This document shows, piece by piece, positions 43,801 to 57,000 of a DNA stretch of 64,000 nt (positions are counted from its first letter, which is position 1; each line of letters starts with the position of its first letter). The position numbers and the translations under genes are program-made. The stretch comes from Capitulum mitella. Its lineage: Eukaryota; Arthropoda; Thecostraca; Pollicipedomorpha; Pollicipedidae. The DNA is taken from the NCBI GenBank assembly GCA_030062745.1, contig CP099840.1:11050437-11114436 (forward strand), given 5' to 3'. The notes under the pieces were generated by a model. That model was not told where the DNA came from, did not search any database, and was given only the letters and a program-made list of their open reading frames with translations.

Positions 43801-44004
43801 GTCTCAAGAGCAAAAAAGGGGGCCACAGCTGGGAGGGGCCCACAATGACTATTAGCCCTCTTGCAACATCCTGGATCTGCTCCTGATCTGAAAGGCATTA
43901 AAAATATCACCATCTTACCTTTTAATAGTAACCTTTGCAAATGCTGGATACCAGTTACTGAAAGAACATGCAGTAACATCAGATATATTTCTTGTGCACT
44001 CCAT
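37844..44004 (-). CDS. CDC123: CDC123, eIF2 assembly factor (ATP-grasp fold)
   Basis: Seven exons join in phase throughout: 44004-43919, 41457-41301, 41023-40814, 40363-40249, 39491-39369, 38797-38674 and 38204 to either 38006 or the stop at 37844. Orthologue landmarks in order: CSFSNWYPAFAKVTIK (exon 1), VWLPLPDEVAEYVRSGGTVV then an acidic DSDDDDSVDW stretch (exon 2), EFAAF and LGGSAFIKLNWSAP (exon 3), VLRRWVDVSPAAEFRCFV (exon 4), ISQREISQYFPHL (exon 5), IFDVYRPTKDRVRLMDFSP and LFTWPQL (exon 6), and ELPYDVLRLAGSGQTDDII (exon 7). The family assembles the eIF2 trimer in the cytosol using ATP. The usual DFNP metal-binding motif reads DFSP. The intron after exon 2 starts with GC (CAG|GCAAGC). 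Splicing after exon 7 gives 338 residues plus a last exon; reading through gives 391 and duplicates a TDDI(I/V)RLLR segment. Confidence 0.9.
37984..38000. repeat. Long G-run at the CDC123 3' end
   Basis: A run of about 15-17 G (C on the coding strand) separates the two TDDI(I/V)RLLR-coding copies of CDC123. Such runs are unstable and error-prone, so the frame beyond it is uncertain. Confidence 0.85.
41458..43918 (-). other. CDC123 intron 1, CpG-depleted, contains a degenerate repeat
   Basis: It is bounded by donor AG|GTAAGA at 43918 and acceptor CACCAG at 41458. CG dinucleotides are almost absent from about 41,570 to 43,900, and TG/CA are frequent. It contains the interspersed repeat at 42,240-43,520. 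Confidence 0.7.
42240..43520 (+). repeat. Degenerate interspersed repeat with recurring GGGCCCCT / CTGAGATGGCAAA phrases
   Basis: Phrases such as GAGGGGCCC, CCCTGAGA and ATGGCAAA return every 30-45 bases over about 1.3 kb. It aligns by eye with the reverse complement of 17,830-18,520. It lies wholly within CDC123 intron 1 and, like the intron around it, has lost most CG. Confidence 0.65.
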
Positions 44005-45006
44005 ATCTGAAGCCTTTCAAGTCTGCAAAACACAGCTTCACTTCACCTGGGAAAGAACGATACATGTAACCAATGCCTTATTAACTCGCAAATCTTCCTC
44101 ACACAACGCTTGTACAAACGCATTACACGTAACAGCTGAACGAAAAGATGCTTCTTTCTGCAGACAAAATAAACCGTCATTTACAAAATTTGTTTGTTTG
44201 TTTGTGAGTTACAACACACAGCCTCTTGGGCTCAGGTGCCCAAAATCTTGGGTCAAGTCCTGTGTCTCGTCAGCGTTTATTATAAAATCATACTTCACAG
44301 TGCACTAGCAATTGAAGTAAGAGTATCATGTTTGTATGAAATTTTCCACGGTATATCAGACGAAGGTTGTGGTATCTGTTTTATCTTTTCTCCATGGCAT
44401 TCTGAGAACCCATAACGATGACCTTTATAAATTTTTTGTTCGTATGACTAATTTCATTTTTTGTTGCAAATTTGGTACATCACGAATCAATTTCCATTAA
44501 ATTCTTGTTAATGGGGCCAGCATTTATTACCAACAACGTCAAATAGAACTTAATGTTTTGGCTAGAAGCTAACACAAGCTGCTAATTCTGCTAGTGCTAA
44601 CAAATATGTGACTAATTATACCGAAAATATGACGTCATGTCCTTTTATTCAATATTATATCCAGCAGCAGTACCTTACAGCTTTGAACATAAGCCAGGTC
44701 TCTTCATGACGAAAGTGAAGCAGCTAGTAGCGCAAGTAGCGTCACGGAAAGACGTTCCCGTTTTTTCTAGTTGGCTTTGTTGGTGCGCCAGTTGGTGCTG
44801 TGGTGCGTGTTGCGCATACTTTGCCAGCACGTAGTATCTGGTACTCCTGCGTCCCATGCGAAAAACTGAAGGATCTTGACGATGTCAGCGTCCAAGTGAT
44901 AGAACAAATTACAGCGTTACTAATCGTCTGCGACTCGAAAGAGACATAAGTTTTGGATGTTTAAGACTTGTTTTCCAATCTAGCGACCTCGCTTTTGCCC
45001 CTCGCC
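44005..45006. promoter_or_regulatory. Shared CDC123/UBR5 divergent promoter region
   Basis: The ATG of CDC123 (44004, minus) and of UBR5 (45007, plus) face away from each other with 1,002 bases between them. CG dinucleotides persist across this interval (for example 44,090-44,160 and 44,730-45,005) but are nearly absent in the first introns on both sides. This is the pattern of an unmethylated bidirectional promoter. No TATA box is evident near either start. Confidence 0.6.
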
Positions 45007-45068
45007 ATGTCTTCGGTGCATTTCTTTCTTCAGCCATTGCCTGGATCTGATGAGCAAATGAATGACAG
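45007..45068 (+). CDS. UBR5: UBR5 exon 1 (start codon)
   Basis: The ATG has the good context CTCGCCATGT. It encodes [20 protein letters not shown] and ends AG|GTAAGA in phase 2, which fits exon 2 (G|CTGCGCGAACTG, giving R-LRELAERI). It matches the conserved UBR5 N-terminus. At 62 bases it would be missed by ORF-length filters. Confidence 0.92.
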
Positions 45069-48000
45069 GTAAGAGGAATGAAGCATTGCTGAAGTTCAAG
45101 GAAACCAGTTCTTGATTGAACTCAAGACACAAAAGTTTTGCATGCGTATTTAGGAGACCATTGCTTTTGACATTGCTTAGGGGCTATTATGCCTGCAACC
45201 AAACAACTTCCTGGATCCTGATGGAATGGAATTACCATTTTGTATTGAATGCTTTGCTGATCTGGATAGGCCAATGTGTTGTTCCTTAAAGGTTGTGTTG
45301 TGCCTGAGCCAAACCATATTAAGGTGGTTTGGTACCTGATCATCTTAGCATCAGATGGAAAATGATGGCAGCCTGTAGTCTGTCAGGATCCAGGCACATG
45401 GGCAGCAGCCATCATGAACCACACTGCCATAAACACAAGCACAAGTCACATTCCTGCATGACTGAAAAATAATTGTCAGCTTATTTGTTACTATAAATGC
45501 ATGATTTTTGGATGTTAGCAAGTGTGTCAAAATGCAGGACATGTAAAAGTTAAGATGTACCACTTGGTGGCCTGCTGCCAGAACTTAACCATTTGCTTCA
45601 ATTCAAAGCTTTATAGACCCATTTATTTGTACATAGCAGGAGCTATTGGTCTTGGTGTGATTAAATAGAGTACCAAAAGAAAAATAGTTAAACAAAGTGG
45701 TATGGTACATGGTAACATGGTTATGGTACAGATGACATAAACCCTTATCAAACCCAGACTTCTTTCATTCCTTGGTAATTGCAGGAAATGCCACCAAATT
45801 ATGCAAACTGGGTCTAGTGACACATCTGGCTTTCTGTCATCCACTACATACTGAGAGGAAACTCAAAAGTGCAGAGTGACAGGAAAGTTGTACATAACCA
45901 GTTTTTGTGCATGCTCACATTTTGTCTCCATTAACTTTGTAACACTATGCAAAATTATGCTAAAATGGTAAAATGGTTATACAAGGTCTTAGGAGCAATA
46001 AGGCATGGAAAAGAGATGCAGGATTGCTTTGAAATGAAGCACCCAGCACAAGATTCCATCTGGATTGCACTTGTACATCACCTCTGGTTTGTTACAGTAC
46101 ACAGAACTGTGTGGTGTGCTTCATATGAGCCAGAGGGTATGTCAAAATGTGTGCCAGCTAACACTGATACAGTGATGATACCTCATCAGAACCTGCCACA
46201 GTTTGCCTTCTGGACTTTTTATGTCACATTGTGCATTGTTTGTTACATTTGCTTGTCCTTTTTCTCAAGTTTGGCTAATTTTAAGTCATTGACCACATTG
46301 CCACTGAATCAGAAGTTTGTGTGAATGGTATGTTCTAATTATGCAAATAAAACTTACTGAATGTTTATCCATTCACATCAGTCCTCTATGCATCTTCAGC
46401 TTAAGCATCAGTATTGATTTTCTGGACTTAAAATGTTACATAGGTGACATTGTGACCAGAATTAATGTTTCATATAACTTATGCTTAAACTTGTTTCATT
46501 GTAGTTGGTTTAAGCATGAATATAGTGTTACCCAGGCACCAGGCCAATAAGGGCTAGAGTATATGTGCTACTCTGAGCACTTTTGAGTTTGTGGCAAATG
46601 GCATTTCTTAGTATGAGGTTTGAGCTTGTGCTTGTCACACTTAAGAGTCTTGTGTGGGTCCCATATTTGCTGGCATTATTGGGAATGGGAGAAAATGCCA
46701 TGATTCATCTCCCAAGAGCAAAGATGGATCCAAACCATGTTTTCTAAGGGGAGGCCAAGGTTCTATCTGTGTAACTTCACCTCCCAGATACTGATTTGTC
46801 CCCAAATTTCTGCCACTGTTTTGCTGTCTTTGAGAACTGTTTTTTATTTCAGGAAAAAAATGATTCAGAAACAAAATATTTAGACCTTCCCATCTGGAAA
46901 GAGAAGCCTAAAAAATGTGGGCCCACCTTTCCCATCAAAAAGGGGTACCATGACACCATTGGTGCCTTTGCTGTCAATGCCTTTGAGTCATACATTTTGG
47001 TTCCTGTTTCATAGCAGTTGCATGTGAATATTGGATTTGCTGTATTAATTGTTATAAGGCCTGCTAAAAGTTTTGTTTTCATTTGCCAGTTTGGAACTCA
47101 GCATTCGGTTTACTTGAAAAATGTCCATACCTTGTATTGTGAGAAGGGGAAAATGACACTTCCTCCATTTTCATCCTCTGTGTAATGTTACTCATGTTTA
47201 TTGCCAGTGTCATGATTTGAGAAAAGTTGTTTTGTGAATGCTCTATATTTGCAACTCAAGGCAGTATAACATATTACACACTATTGGTCATAAGCACTTG
47301 CCACATTCAAATATGACATGACATGCAGAAACAGATTGTGTTTCAAAAATGGCATAAGATATATTTGCCATTGGTTCACATATGTGCCATTTATGCATGG
47401 GTGTGTGTGCATATGGTTGCAAGTGCATATGTGTGTACACTGAGAAGTGTCATATGTGTGCATGTATGTGTGTGAGTGTCTTGTGTTTGCATATGTGTAT
47501 TTGTATATGCAGACATTACATGCAGTGGTTAAAAATGTGAACTGTTAATATCTGGCACTGGTTAAGAGTTGCTTGTTAATCCATCAGCATTCAAATATTT
47601 TCCAAGGGTCTGCCATTTTTTTCAAACAAATCCTTATCAACTATTTGGTAAAAGATATTCTATTTCAGCATCATGTTTCAGTTTGTGTTTTAAGCTAGCA
47701 GCATTGGGTTGAGTATCTGCATAATGTGACTCATAAATAATGAGCCTGGCCAAGGGGATTACAAGGATTTTTATTGCTTCTGAGTCAGTTGGCAAGAACC
47801 AGGTTTTGGTGCCTATTACAAAGTCCTTTTGGTAACATATTAGGATCCCAGCTTTGATGTCCTGTATGTAGGCTTAAACTTGAGGACATTTCTAGTACAA
47901 ATGGGCTGGAGTTTCAGACTCTGCTTGACAAAATGTGCAGTTATCATCCTCTTTCACAGTAATTATTTTTAAGTGTCTGTTAGTTGTTATGGTGTGATTT

Positions 48001-51000
48001 ACAAGCTTGCAGTGGAAAATTCCCATGCAGGTTGAATATGTTGAATGTGTTGCATTTATTTCTTCTACAAAACTGTTTTCTTTGAAGAGTCCAGTGTTTG
48101 TTATCCATTTCTCTTCCTGATGTTTGTTTGGTCAATTTATTTTACTTCATCTAGATGCTGAGTATGTGTCATAGGCTAAGCACAAAAATTTAGGATTGCT
48201 CATCACAAGATTTGTTCATAATGGCATAATGGGTTTTGTGGGCAGACTTCTCAAGTTTTCATGTCAGAAAATTATTTTTATTCCACTTTGTCTTCTAAGG
48301 TTTGACTTGTGTGCAACTGCCCTGTGCTCTCATCTACTATGCTGGCAAGAAATCAAGAAGGCCTTTTCTCTCCCAGTTGTTGTGGTCACATACTTAATCT
48401 TGTGTGGTGAGAAAGGTTGCCAATTCATTTGACATTCATTGCAAGTTCTAGGTCCCATAATATTTCAGGGAACAAAGAGAATGAAACATGCTGTGAAATT
48501 CTGCCATAAAATATGTAATGCAGGATGCATTTGTTGCCTTAAATATTGATCCGTGGTCTAGGGTGTCATTATCTCCCAGTATTCTTCATTTTGTCTCATC
48601 CAACTCCTGAATGCCATTGTGACATCATCCCATGCTGTTTTATTAACATAAATATTGCCTCTTTGCCAATTGCCTCTCTTTTGAAGAAATGTATGGTCAT
48701 GCTGTACTGCAGTAGCAGGAGTTAACATTGTCTATACAGTTGTTTTTTGCAACTGTTCATTTTTGGGCAACATGTGAAAAGGGAAGCATGTGCTGTCTTG
48801 GACACTGGACTGCCATTGTAGCACCATCGCTTCTCTCAGCCCTCCGCCATCTGTACTGACTGCAACAACCCACTCTGATTGTGTCATAACCTGTGCAGTC
48901 CACACGGCGACCCGGAGGGACCCTGTTGATGTTGCCCGCCTGCTCCGTCTCTGGCGAGCTCGGCATGTCGGTGCGCTGACCCTGCGTCTCCGCTGGTCCC
49001 AGGCTGCGCGAACTGGCCGAACGGATCAACCGGTACGGCCAGACGTCTCCGGCACCGCTGAGCCAGCTGCGCGTGGCCGTGCGCCAGGCGGCCGTCGGTC
49101 CCAGTCACGTGGCGCTGCTGCTGGAGGACGGCCGCGTCTGTCGGCTGGCCTTCTCCGTCATCACCGAGCGGCTGGACCTCAGCAAACAGGAGACCGGGCT
49201 CAAGGCCCTCTTCAAGGTGGGACGCCCGGAGCGACTGTTGGCCTGTGTCGCCGCTTCGTTCACAAAGTGGTAGGAGTGAACAGTTGACGTCTGCGGTCGT
49301 CAGAAGCATCAAACACTGAACGTGCTTGTTAGCAGTTTCGGGCCGTGACAGTTGTTTGTTCATGTGGAAACTGTAATGTGGAGGCCATGCAAAAAGCAGC
49401 CCAATATCATTAGGACTTCCCATCTGTATGCTGCAGACGATTGAACGTAATACATAAGAACTGAATCGTCCTCAGACACCCATCTCCTACATGGGAAGCG
49501 TCAGCTGTTTTGCTGGACACCACGTAGAACTGTCTTCCAGTGGCCGAGCGCGTCGCGTTGCGTGAGAGGCTATGGGCAGGGTGACAGGCCTGTCCCTGTG
49601 ATGCTCGGCCTGTCGTCCCTGAGCGGCCGCGTCTAAGCTGACACCGACTGGGCCTTGTTCAGGTGTCCTCGGCGCCGACCGGCGGCGGCGCCGGGGCGGC
49701 GGCCGGCGGGGCGGCCGGCGGCGGAGCGGGCGGCGGCGGGGGCGGCGGCGGAGGAGGAGGAGGGAAGCAGACGCAGCGGGCCCGCGGACGTATCCTGCGC
49801 ACGAGCTCCTCCAGCGGCGCCAGAGGTGGGTTTATGGTCCCTCCGATCGGGAGAGACTTTCTGCCGGCTTCTGAGGGCCCGTCCAGCGTTGTTTGTAGTC
49901 CTGACGGGCAAGGCAGGATCTCTTCTCTCGCGCGTGTAACTGTCGTCTTTCTTGCGAAACAGCCCTATTTTTGACGTCTGATTTGTGCCCGTGTGTTGTC
50001 AAAATTGGTGGTGAGTCACAAAAGTCTGGATATATTTGGTCTGGAAGGTACAGGCACGGAATTAGGTGATTGTATGTTCATTAAATATCGCAATTATTCG
50101 TTGTCGACTGGCCATATAGTCGCCATTAGGTCCAGGGACTGTCCGAGGCTCGTGTGGCTGTGCCTCCTGGTCGTCCTGTGGACTGACGCGGACGTGTGGC
50201 CTCGGTCGTCCTCCAGGCCGCGGCACGGGCGTGATCAGCGTGGCCGGCGCGCGCCCGGTCGTGCCGGCCTCGTACGTGCCCGAGGATCTGGTGGCCCAGG
50301 CGCAGATGGTGCTTCAGGGCAAGTCCCGCAACCTCATCATTCGCGAACTGCAGGTCAGGGGAGAGGCCAGACAGCCACGGGCTGAGGAGGGTGGGGGGGG
50401 GGGGCGGCGGAGAGGATCGCCGCGAGGTTCAGTCGGGAGTCTGCGAGTCACGTTGTTTTTGTTTATATATTGGCTTGCAATGCGAGGCTCCTTGGACCCA
50501 CATGGTAACTGAAATTCAGGGATTCGAATGTTGCATACTGTCCTGTGGTGGCATGTCATGGATTCATTCTGGTTATTTGTTTACACTCGTGATCATTGTC
50601 CCAAAATTGAGTTTGTGCCATGGTGTCGCAATGGTAAAAAGAACATCGGAAGGAAAAAGAAAGAGCTCAGTCATGGTCTGCTGTCAAATCTTGTGTTCGA
50701 AGCGTGTAAACCAACAATGCCTTTGAATGCGTTTGATGCTGAAATAATGTTCACCAAAACGTTTTGAATGTATGCGTGTCTGTTGGGTGTAATCAACAGC
50801 ATTTGGGAATGAAAAATTAGTGCTCAAAAGGTGGGGTTAGAGTTGGAAATTTTGTTGTGTGAATGTCACTTTCCACCAAAAACTGGCAATTTTTTGGCAA
50901 TGCTCATAACAATGTGTTCAGTGGATGGTTACAGGATTATCGTTGTCTATTTTTCTTAAGTTTTTGGAAAGTTGCTTCTGTTGCAGCATATGCCATTCCG

Positions 51001-54000
51001 TTACATAAAGGACGATGTTATGCACCAGTTGGTGTATTGTATTTGGTTCGTATGCTTCCAGTTGTAATGGAAACTGTTTGTCATTGTACTTTGTCATCCT
51101 GTCTTACAGAGAACCAATCTAGACGTGAATTTAGCTGTCAACAATCTCCTCTCCCGAGATGATGACGAAGGAGATGACGGCGAGGAGGGCCAGGTATGAT
51201 ACAGTCTTGTGAAGACCGGGAAACCTAGACTGCAAGAGATGCAATAAGTCTCAGAACCTTTGTGTGTGGGTTTTACTGTTGTGCTGCATGGAAAATGCCT
51301 CTTAGACTGGTTTGTTAGCTGTTTCTCAAACGTTTGACAAAAGGCATCGCCTCAGGCGGTTCCTCCCCCGTCTCCCGTCTCAGACCATTAAGGCCGTTTA
51401 ACGGGAGCGCCGGCCGACAGGATTCGTACGTACCGGACGACTTGATGTCGCTGCTGGACGCCGGCATCCACGCCGACCACCCGTCCGTCATCATCGACGC
51501 CGACACCATGTTCAGCGACGACATGTTCGGCTACAGCACGAGCGTGCGCCGCTCGGGCTCGTCGCGCGGCGCGGCGCGCGGCGACCGGGACGAGCGCGAC
51601 ACGGTGTTCCCGTACAGGGAGCGACGGTCCGGCGGCGCCGCGCCGCCCAACCCCTCCCGCCGCTGGATGATCGAGAACGCTCTGCGCGACACGCTCTTGG
51701 AGAAGGACCTGGACGGTGGGTGTGCGGGCGACGGAGGAGGCCGTCGTGAAGCAGACGGGATAGCGTGGAGGAAGGAGGGTGGTGGGGAGTGGTCCCATCG
51801 GTTCTTCCGGGGGGGGGGGGGCGGGATGTGGGTTGCTGATGTAATGCTAGGAAATCTGTAAACTTGCTTGGTACTTGCACCCGATGTTTTTTTGTGCGAC
51901 GTTGCCTGTTGTGGACCATGGAGATTTTTTGTGCTGATTTATGTGAATCAGACGTCTGGCCCGTTGACCCGCCGCTCATTGGTTGTTGGCATGACGACTT
52001 GCGACGTTCGTGGTTGGCTGAGTTGGAAAAATTCCTCTGCGCGACCCTGCTCGGACGTATGCTTTCGCGACGCCCTCCCACCGGCGTCAGCGTCACGTGC
52101 CTGTGCTCGGCCGTGCAGGGAAGAAGAAGGAGGCGAGCCAGCCGAGCCCACTCTGGCTGTCTGACGAGCTCGAGTTTCTGCCGTCGTCGGTCAAGTTCGC
52201 GCACATCGCCGCGCTGCACTCGGAGCTGGCGGCCGTTACCGCGAGCGGCCAGCTGTACCAGTGGAAGTGGAACGAGCTCGAGGCCTTCCGACACCCGGAG
52301 GTACGGACAGACTCTGTGGCCGCTGTCCGGCGCCGGACTGTGTTCACAGCCCGTCTGTTCGACCAGAGTAGACGCCTGTCTGTTAACCGTCTTTATGTCT
52401 GTTTGCCGACCCGCTTGTGTGTCTGTCCGTCTGTCGGCGCCGCTGGCTTGATCTTTGGCCGATACTTTGACTTGTTGCTTCAGCGGGCTGCGGCGCCATT
52501 GTCGCGAGAGTCGTTGACTTAACTGGCCGCTGACGAGTCCGATGCACAGTTTTCTCCGCTAATCCGACCCTGCCTGCTCGGCTGCGCGCAGAACCCTGAC
52601 ATCCGCCACCCGAAGGTGTCCTGCCTGGGCCTGCTGAACGAGGCCATCACGCACATCTCGTCCTCGACGGTGCGGGCCTCGGTGGCGACCGAGTCCGGCC
52701 GCGTGGCCACTTGGGTGGACGAGACGATCGGTACGTGGCCGCAGTGGCCCTTCGGACGGGGTTGGCCGGACGCTGCGTCCGCCGCTTGGCCGATGGTGGA
52801 AACGGTCTGCTCTGTCGGATGGTGTTCGGGTCGAAGGTATTTTGATAATTTTCTAGGATGTGTTCGTGTGTGTCGTCGCTGTAAATTTATAGTGTCCCAG
52901 GCAATTGGTTTTGACATGTAGCAAACAGTATCACTGTGGACCCTTGTGGACCGGTATCGACGTTCGCGGTGTTGAGTGACCTGACCTGACCTGAGCAACC
53001 CTCCCCCCAGCGACGGCGGCCACGAAGCTGGAGCACCCGGCGCACGCGTTCTCGGAGCTGGTGGTGGACAGAGTGCGCCAGCTGCAGACCTGCTCACTGT
53101 ACACCTGCGTCCAGCTCGAGTCCGGCACCATGTACTGGTGGTAAGAGCTCGCCCGGACCCCTCGGGCCGACGTCGGCAGCGGCCGCCGGACGGTGGGGCC
53201 TAGTACTGACCGACCGGCAGCGTTGCGCTGGGACGCGTCGGCCGCTGTGTGGCTTGCCGCATGATCTCCTTGCAAATGGTGTGATTTTACGTTCCATGGC
53301 GTGAACTCTTCACTGTTACGTCCGAGAGATTTGCCTCGCTCTGTTTGCTGGCCCATTTTGTTTTTCGGCACCGTCGTCGGCCATGAATCGTTCTCCCCGT
53401 AACGAAACCACTGGCCTCGCCGAGTGTTGTGCGCTGCCATGCTGAGCCGATTCCCGCCAGTTAGCCGTAGCCCTGAGGCAGAGATGCTCGTGTCCACGCC
53501 GTTCTCGCGTGTCCGGCAGGGGCGTGCTGCCCTTCGGCCAGCGGAAGCGGCTCTGGGAGAAGTACCGGCTCAAGTGCAAGCGACAGCGGCCCTCAACCAC
53601 GGCCGGAGAGGTGCAAGTCGGCGCCACCGTCTGCATGCGTAACGCGCCTTTCTACCACGCTGGAGCCGTCGGTACGAGCGGTTTGTGTGTGTGTGGGGGG
53701 GGGGGCGGTAGCGTGACGGTAGGGGCGTGTAGTGGTTTTGTTGAGGCTGACTACGTAGTCTGTGTACTTCTGGGGTCGTGTTCTCCTGGTTGGTATACTT
53801 AGGTGGTTCGTGTACTTGTGGAGTCATATTGTCCTGGTTGGTATACTCAGCGAGGGCATAACGTTATTAAGTTGAGATATTCATCAAAAATTCTAAGCAT
53901 GGCCAGTTTCTTTTACGCCTTGTTTAGGAAATGCATGCGTGATATGGTTTGCGGCACCATTGGTAGCAGCGCCGTACCACAATCGCATCGTTACTTTTCT

Positions 54001-57000
54001 GCCGTACTGGCCTCCTGCTCGCCACATTCTATCGGCGCTGCCGCGTGCCTGGCTCCGTGCTGGTTCGCGCCGCTGCTGACAGTGCTCCGTGGTGAGACTG
54101 CCCTCGTCGCCGGCAGGCTACACCACGCTGGGCGGCGCGCCGCGTGTCGGCCAGCTGCTGCAGGCCGCCTGGAATCTGACGGACGTGTGCCGCTTCAAGA
54201 TCCTGCAGCCGCCTGCTGAGCCCAAGAAGGTGCGTCTGGGACCGGCGCGGTGCGTTGCCGTGGGCCGGTCGTCACCGCGCGTCGCCGATGGGAGCTGGCG
54301 TTCGGGCTGGGTTCAGGCCCAGCTGCGACCGTGTGTTGGCGTGGGGAAGTGGAAAGGGAGTGGTTTCAACCGTCGTCCTTCTCTGGGAAGATCATGACAG
54401 GTCCCGTGGTGGCCGTTCGCCGCTGTGGGGAAAGGGGGCAGGGGATGAGTGATAGGGACTCCGCTGCCCTCTGGGGTGAGGCGGGTTTGGGACCACCGCG
54501 GAATTGCCGCTGGTGTGGGCAGTTACGGTGAAGAGGCAATGGATTCGGGGTTAGGCCGTTGGTATAAGCCGACGTCTGCTGGGTGTTGGCCGCCTGCTGG
54601 TGTGTGTGGGAGAGGGGGCGGGGGAGGGGAGAACAAACCGGTGCACAGCGTCGTGTGCGCGGACTCTCCGGCCAGCTGTTCACGCGTCCCTGGTCTGTCG
54701 TCAGCCGGCACTGAGGGAGGGCCAACTGAAGACCAAGGAGGCGGCCGACAGGAACGACATGCCGCCGCCGCCCAGTCCGGCCAGCTCCACGTGCTCGGAC
54801 GCCAGCGGCTCGGCCTCCACCGGACCTGTGCCCAGTCAGTGGCGGCCGAACGGCCTTTGCATACGGGCATCCCGTTATGTATCTGCTGATTACGCAGTGA
54901 TACGCAGTAATGGGCTCGTGTACGGACAGTGTACAGGCAGTCAAATACGTATTAACGGCAACGTGACTTGTTTTATAGTGTTAATGGTCGTTTGCATAGC
55001 TACAGTTACGCCAGCAGGTAACATGGGAGTGTTTGCCATTCAGACATCAGCCCTGTGTTTGTGGATCAGCCGGACTCCTTGGTAATGTCGTTCATTCATC
55101 AGCCCTGTGTTTGTGGATCAACCGGACTCCTGGGTAATGTCGTTCGGTCATCAGCCCTGTGTTTGTGGATCAGCTGGACTCTTCGGTAATGTCGTTCGGT
55201 CATCAGCCCTGTGTTTGTGGATCAGCCGGGCTCCTTGGTAACGGCCTTGTTTTCCTCCTTTAGAGCGTGCGCGCCGCTCGGCTCCCAAAAACAACGCCGA
55301 GCGCAAGGACGAGGAGGAGTGGAGTCTGGCGGACGTCATCTTCATCGAGGAGAGCAAGAACATCCCCTACGGTAGGCGCGCTGCGGGAGGCGGCATATGT
55401 ACCAGGGCGACCTGTTTACTGTGCATATCGAACGGGCGCAGTTTGGGTGCTGGACAGGAAGGACGTCACATCACAGAGGATGTTGTTCCATCCATGCTTT
55501 TTTATGAAAAAAGAACTGGATGCATTTTGCAATGTTTTCCTGTCGTGGAGTTTTCGGCGGTTTTTACCCTGGCGCTGTGGTGTGCAGGCAAGGTGCTGAA
55601 GATCGACGGGCCGTACGCGGTGGTGTACTTCTGCCAGGGCCGGGAGGCGCCCGCCACAGACGACCCGCTCGTCATGCTGAACGAGTCGCGACTCTGCCGC
55701 AAGGACGAGCTCATGGTGAGAGGCTCGCCGCGGCTGCTGGGACCGTGCCGGGGCCCGCTGCAGACGGGAGACGGGCGGAACACGGTGCTCAGCAACGCGC
55801 TTTAGGGTCCGGGTTGTTGCTCGGATGAAATCATTGGGAAAACTTGAACGACTTGTTTCGGGGACCTCGGCGGTGGAGTTGAAGCGTAGCGAGTCGCTCA
55901 CGAGATCGTTATCGGTTGTTGTCTGTTGGCGGTCGGCGCCGCTGCTGGCGCTGGACTGCGGTCGGCCGCTGAACGTCAGCTGTCGCTCGCCGCCAGGTTA
56001 TCAAGCCGGGCTCGCCGCCGCGTGTGCCCGAGTGTTTCCAGAAGCTGCCCAAGAAGATCGCGCTGCCCAACTCGCTGCAGGTGCTGACGTACGCCGTCGA
56101 CGGCAAGGGTGAGTCGGGCGGCCATGGCTGAGTGTCGCGTCTGCTAGTTACCTGTTTGAGTCCGGGCAGCTGTTCAGAACAGTGGGCTGGCACACTGGTA
56201 TTTTTAACGTAGGCTTCCGTTGATCCTGCTATGTCGCGCAGGATCAACGGAATGGATAACCTGATTTTGTTTGAATGAACGACGGATTGTGGGCTTAAAG
56301 AAAGGTTTTGTTCGTCGCATGTAGCGTGACGTCAGACGTGACCAGAAACGTTTTTGTTGTCCCCTAAACGTTTTTCTCGTTTCGCGCCGTCGTTTTGTTA
56401 ATGGTTGTATTCAGTTGTAGAATGCTGGCAGCAGGCATAAGTCCGTTTGCCCATGCTGTGGTGATTCCGATCGTTCCTTTCGACGTCCCCTGCGTCTTGT
56501 TCGGCTGTCATTGCCCCTTTCTGACTGCGTGACGGCCGCGCCATGCAGGTCTGCACTGTATCGTGGTGAACGGCGGCCGACTCAGCTACAACGTGTACAG
56601 CCTGGTCAGCTCGAAGCCGGACTCGGAGTGCGTGCTGCCGACCGAGGCGGATATCTTCTGCGGACGCCACCCGTCCGCTATCTCTCTCAGGACCACAGGG
56701 GAGGTGAGTGAACCACATGACCGGGTCGCTGACTGCCTGAAGAGCTGCCGTTGTACGGAGGGAGGGCGGCTTTTTAGATAAAGCGTAAATCTGTTTTTAT
56801 GCGGGGCATCAGAAGGAAATGTACGCAGGACAGGAATAGCGATATCCCGCATTTGGAACAGGGCGTCGGCCGACGCGCTTTGGGCCGGCGGTTTTAAAGT
56901 CGCGAGTTGCGAAATGACCAGCACATTCAATTTACGTATATGCCGTTTTGCGTGTTCAGCCAGTAACCTGGTGCCCCTGTTTGGCAGGGAGACCAAGTGA

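Noticed and set aside
45947-46324. 125-codon plus-strand ORF in UBR5 intron 1
   Set aside because: No homology, AT-rich composition without coding bias, inside an intron.
46849-47082. SWYPFLMGK peptide on the minus strand as CDC123 exon 1
   Set aside because: It resembles the conserved WYP motif, but the exon at 43,919-44,004 gives a far better match (CSFSNWYPAFAKVTIK) with a correct start codon, donor and phase.
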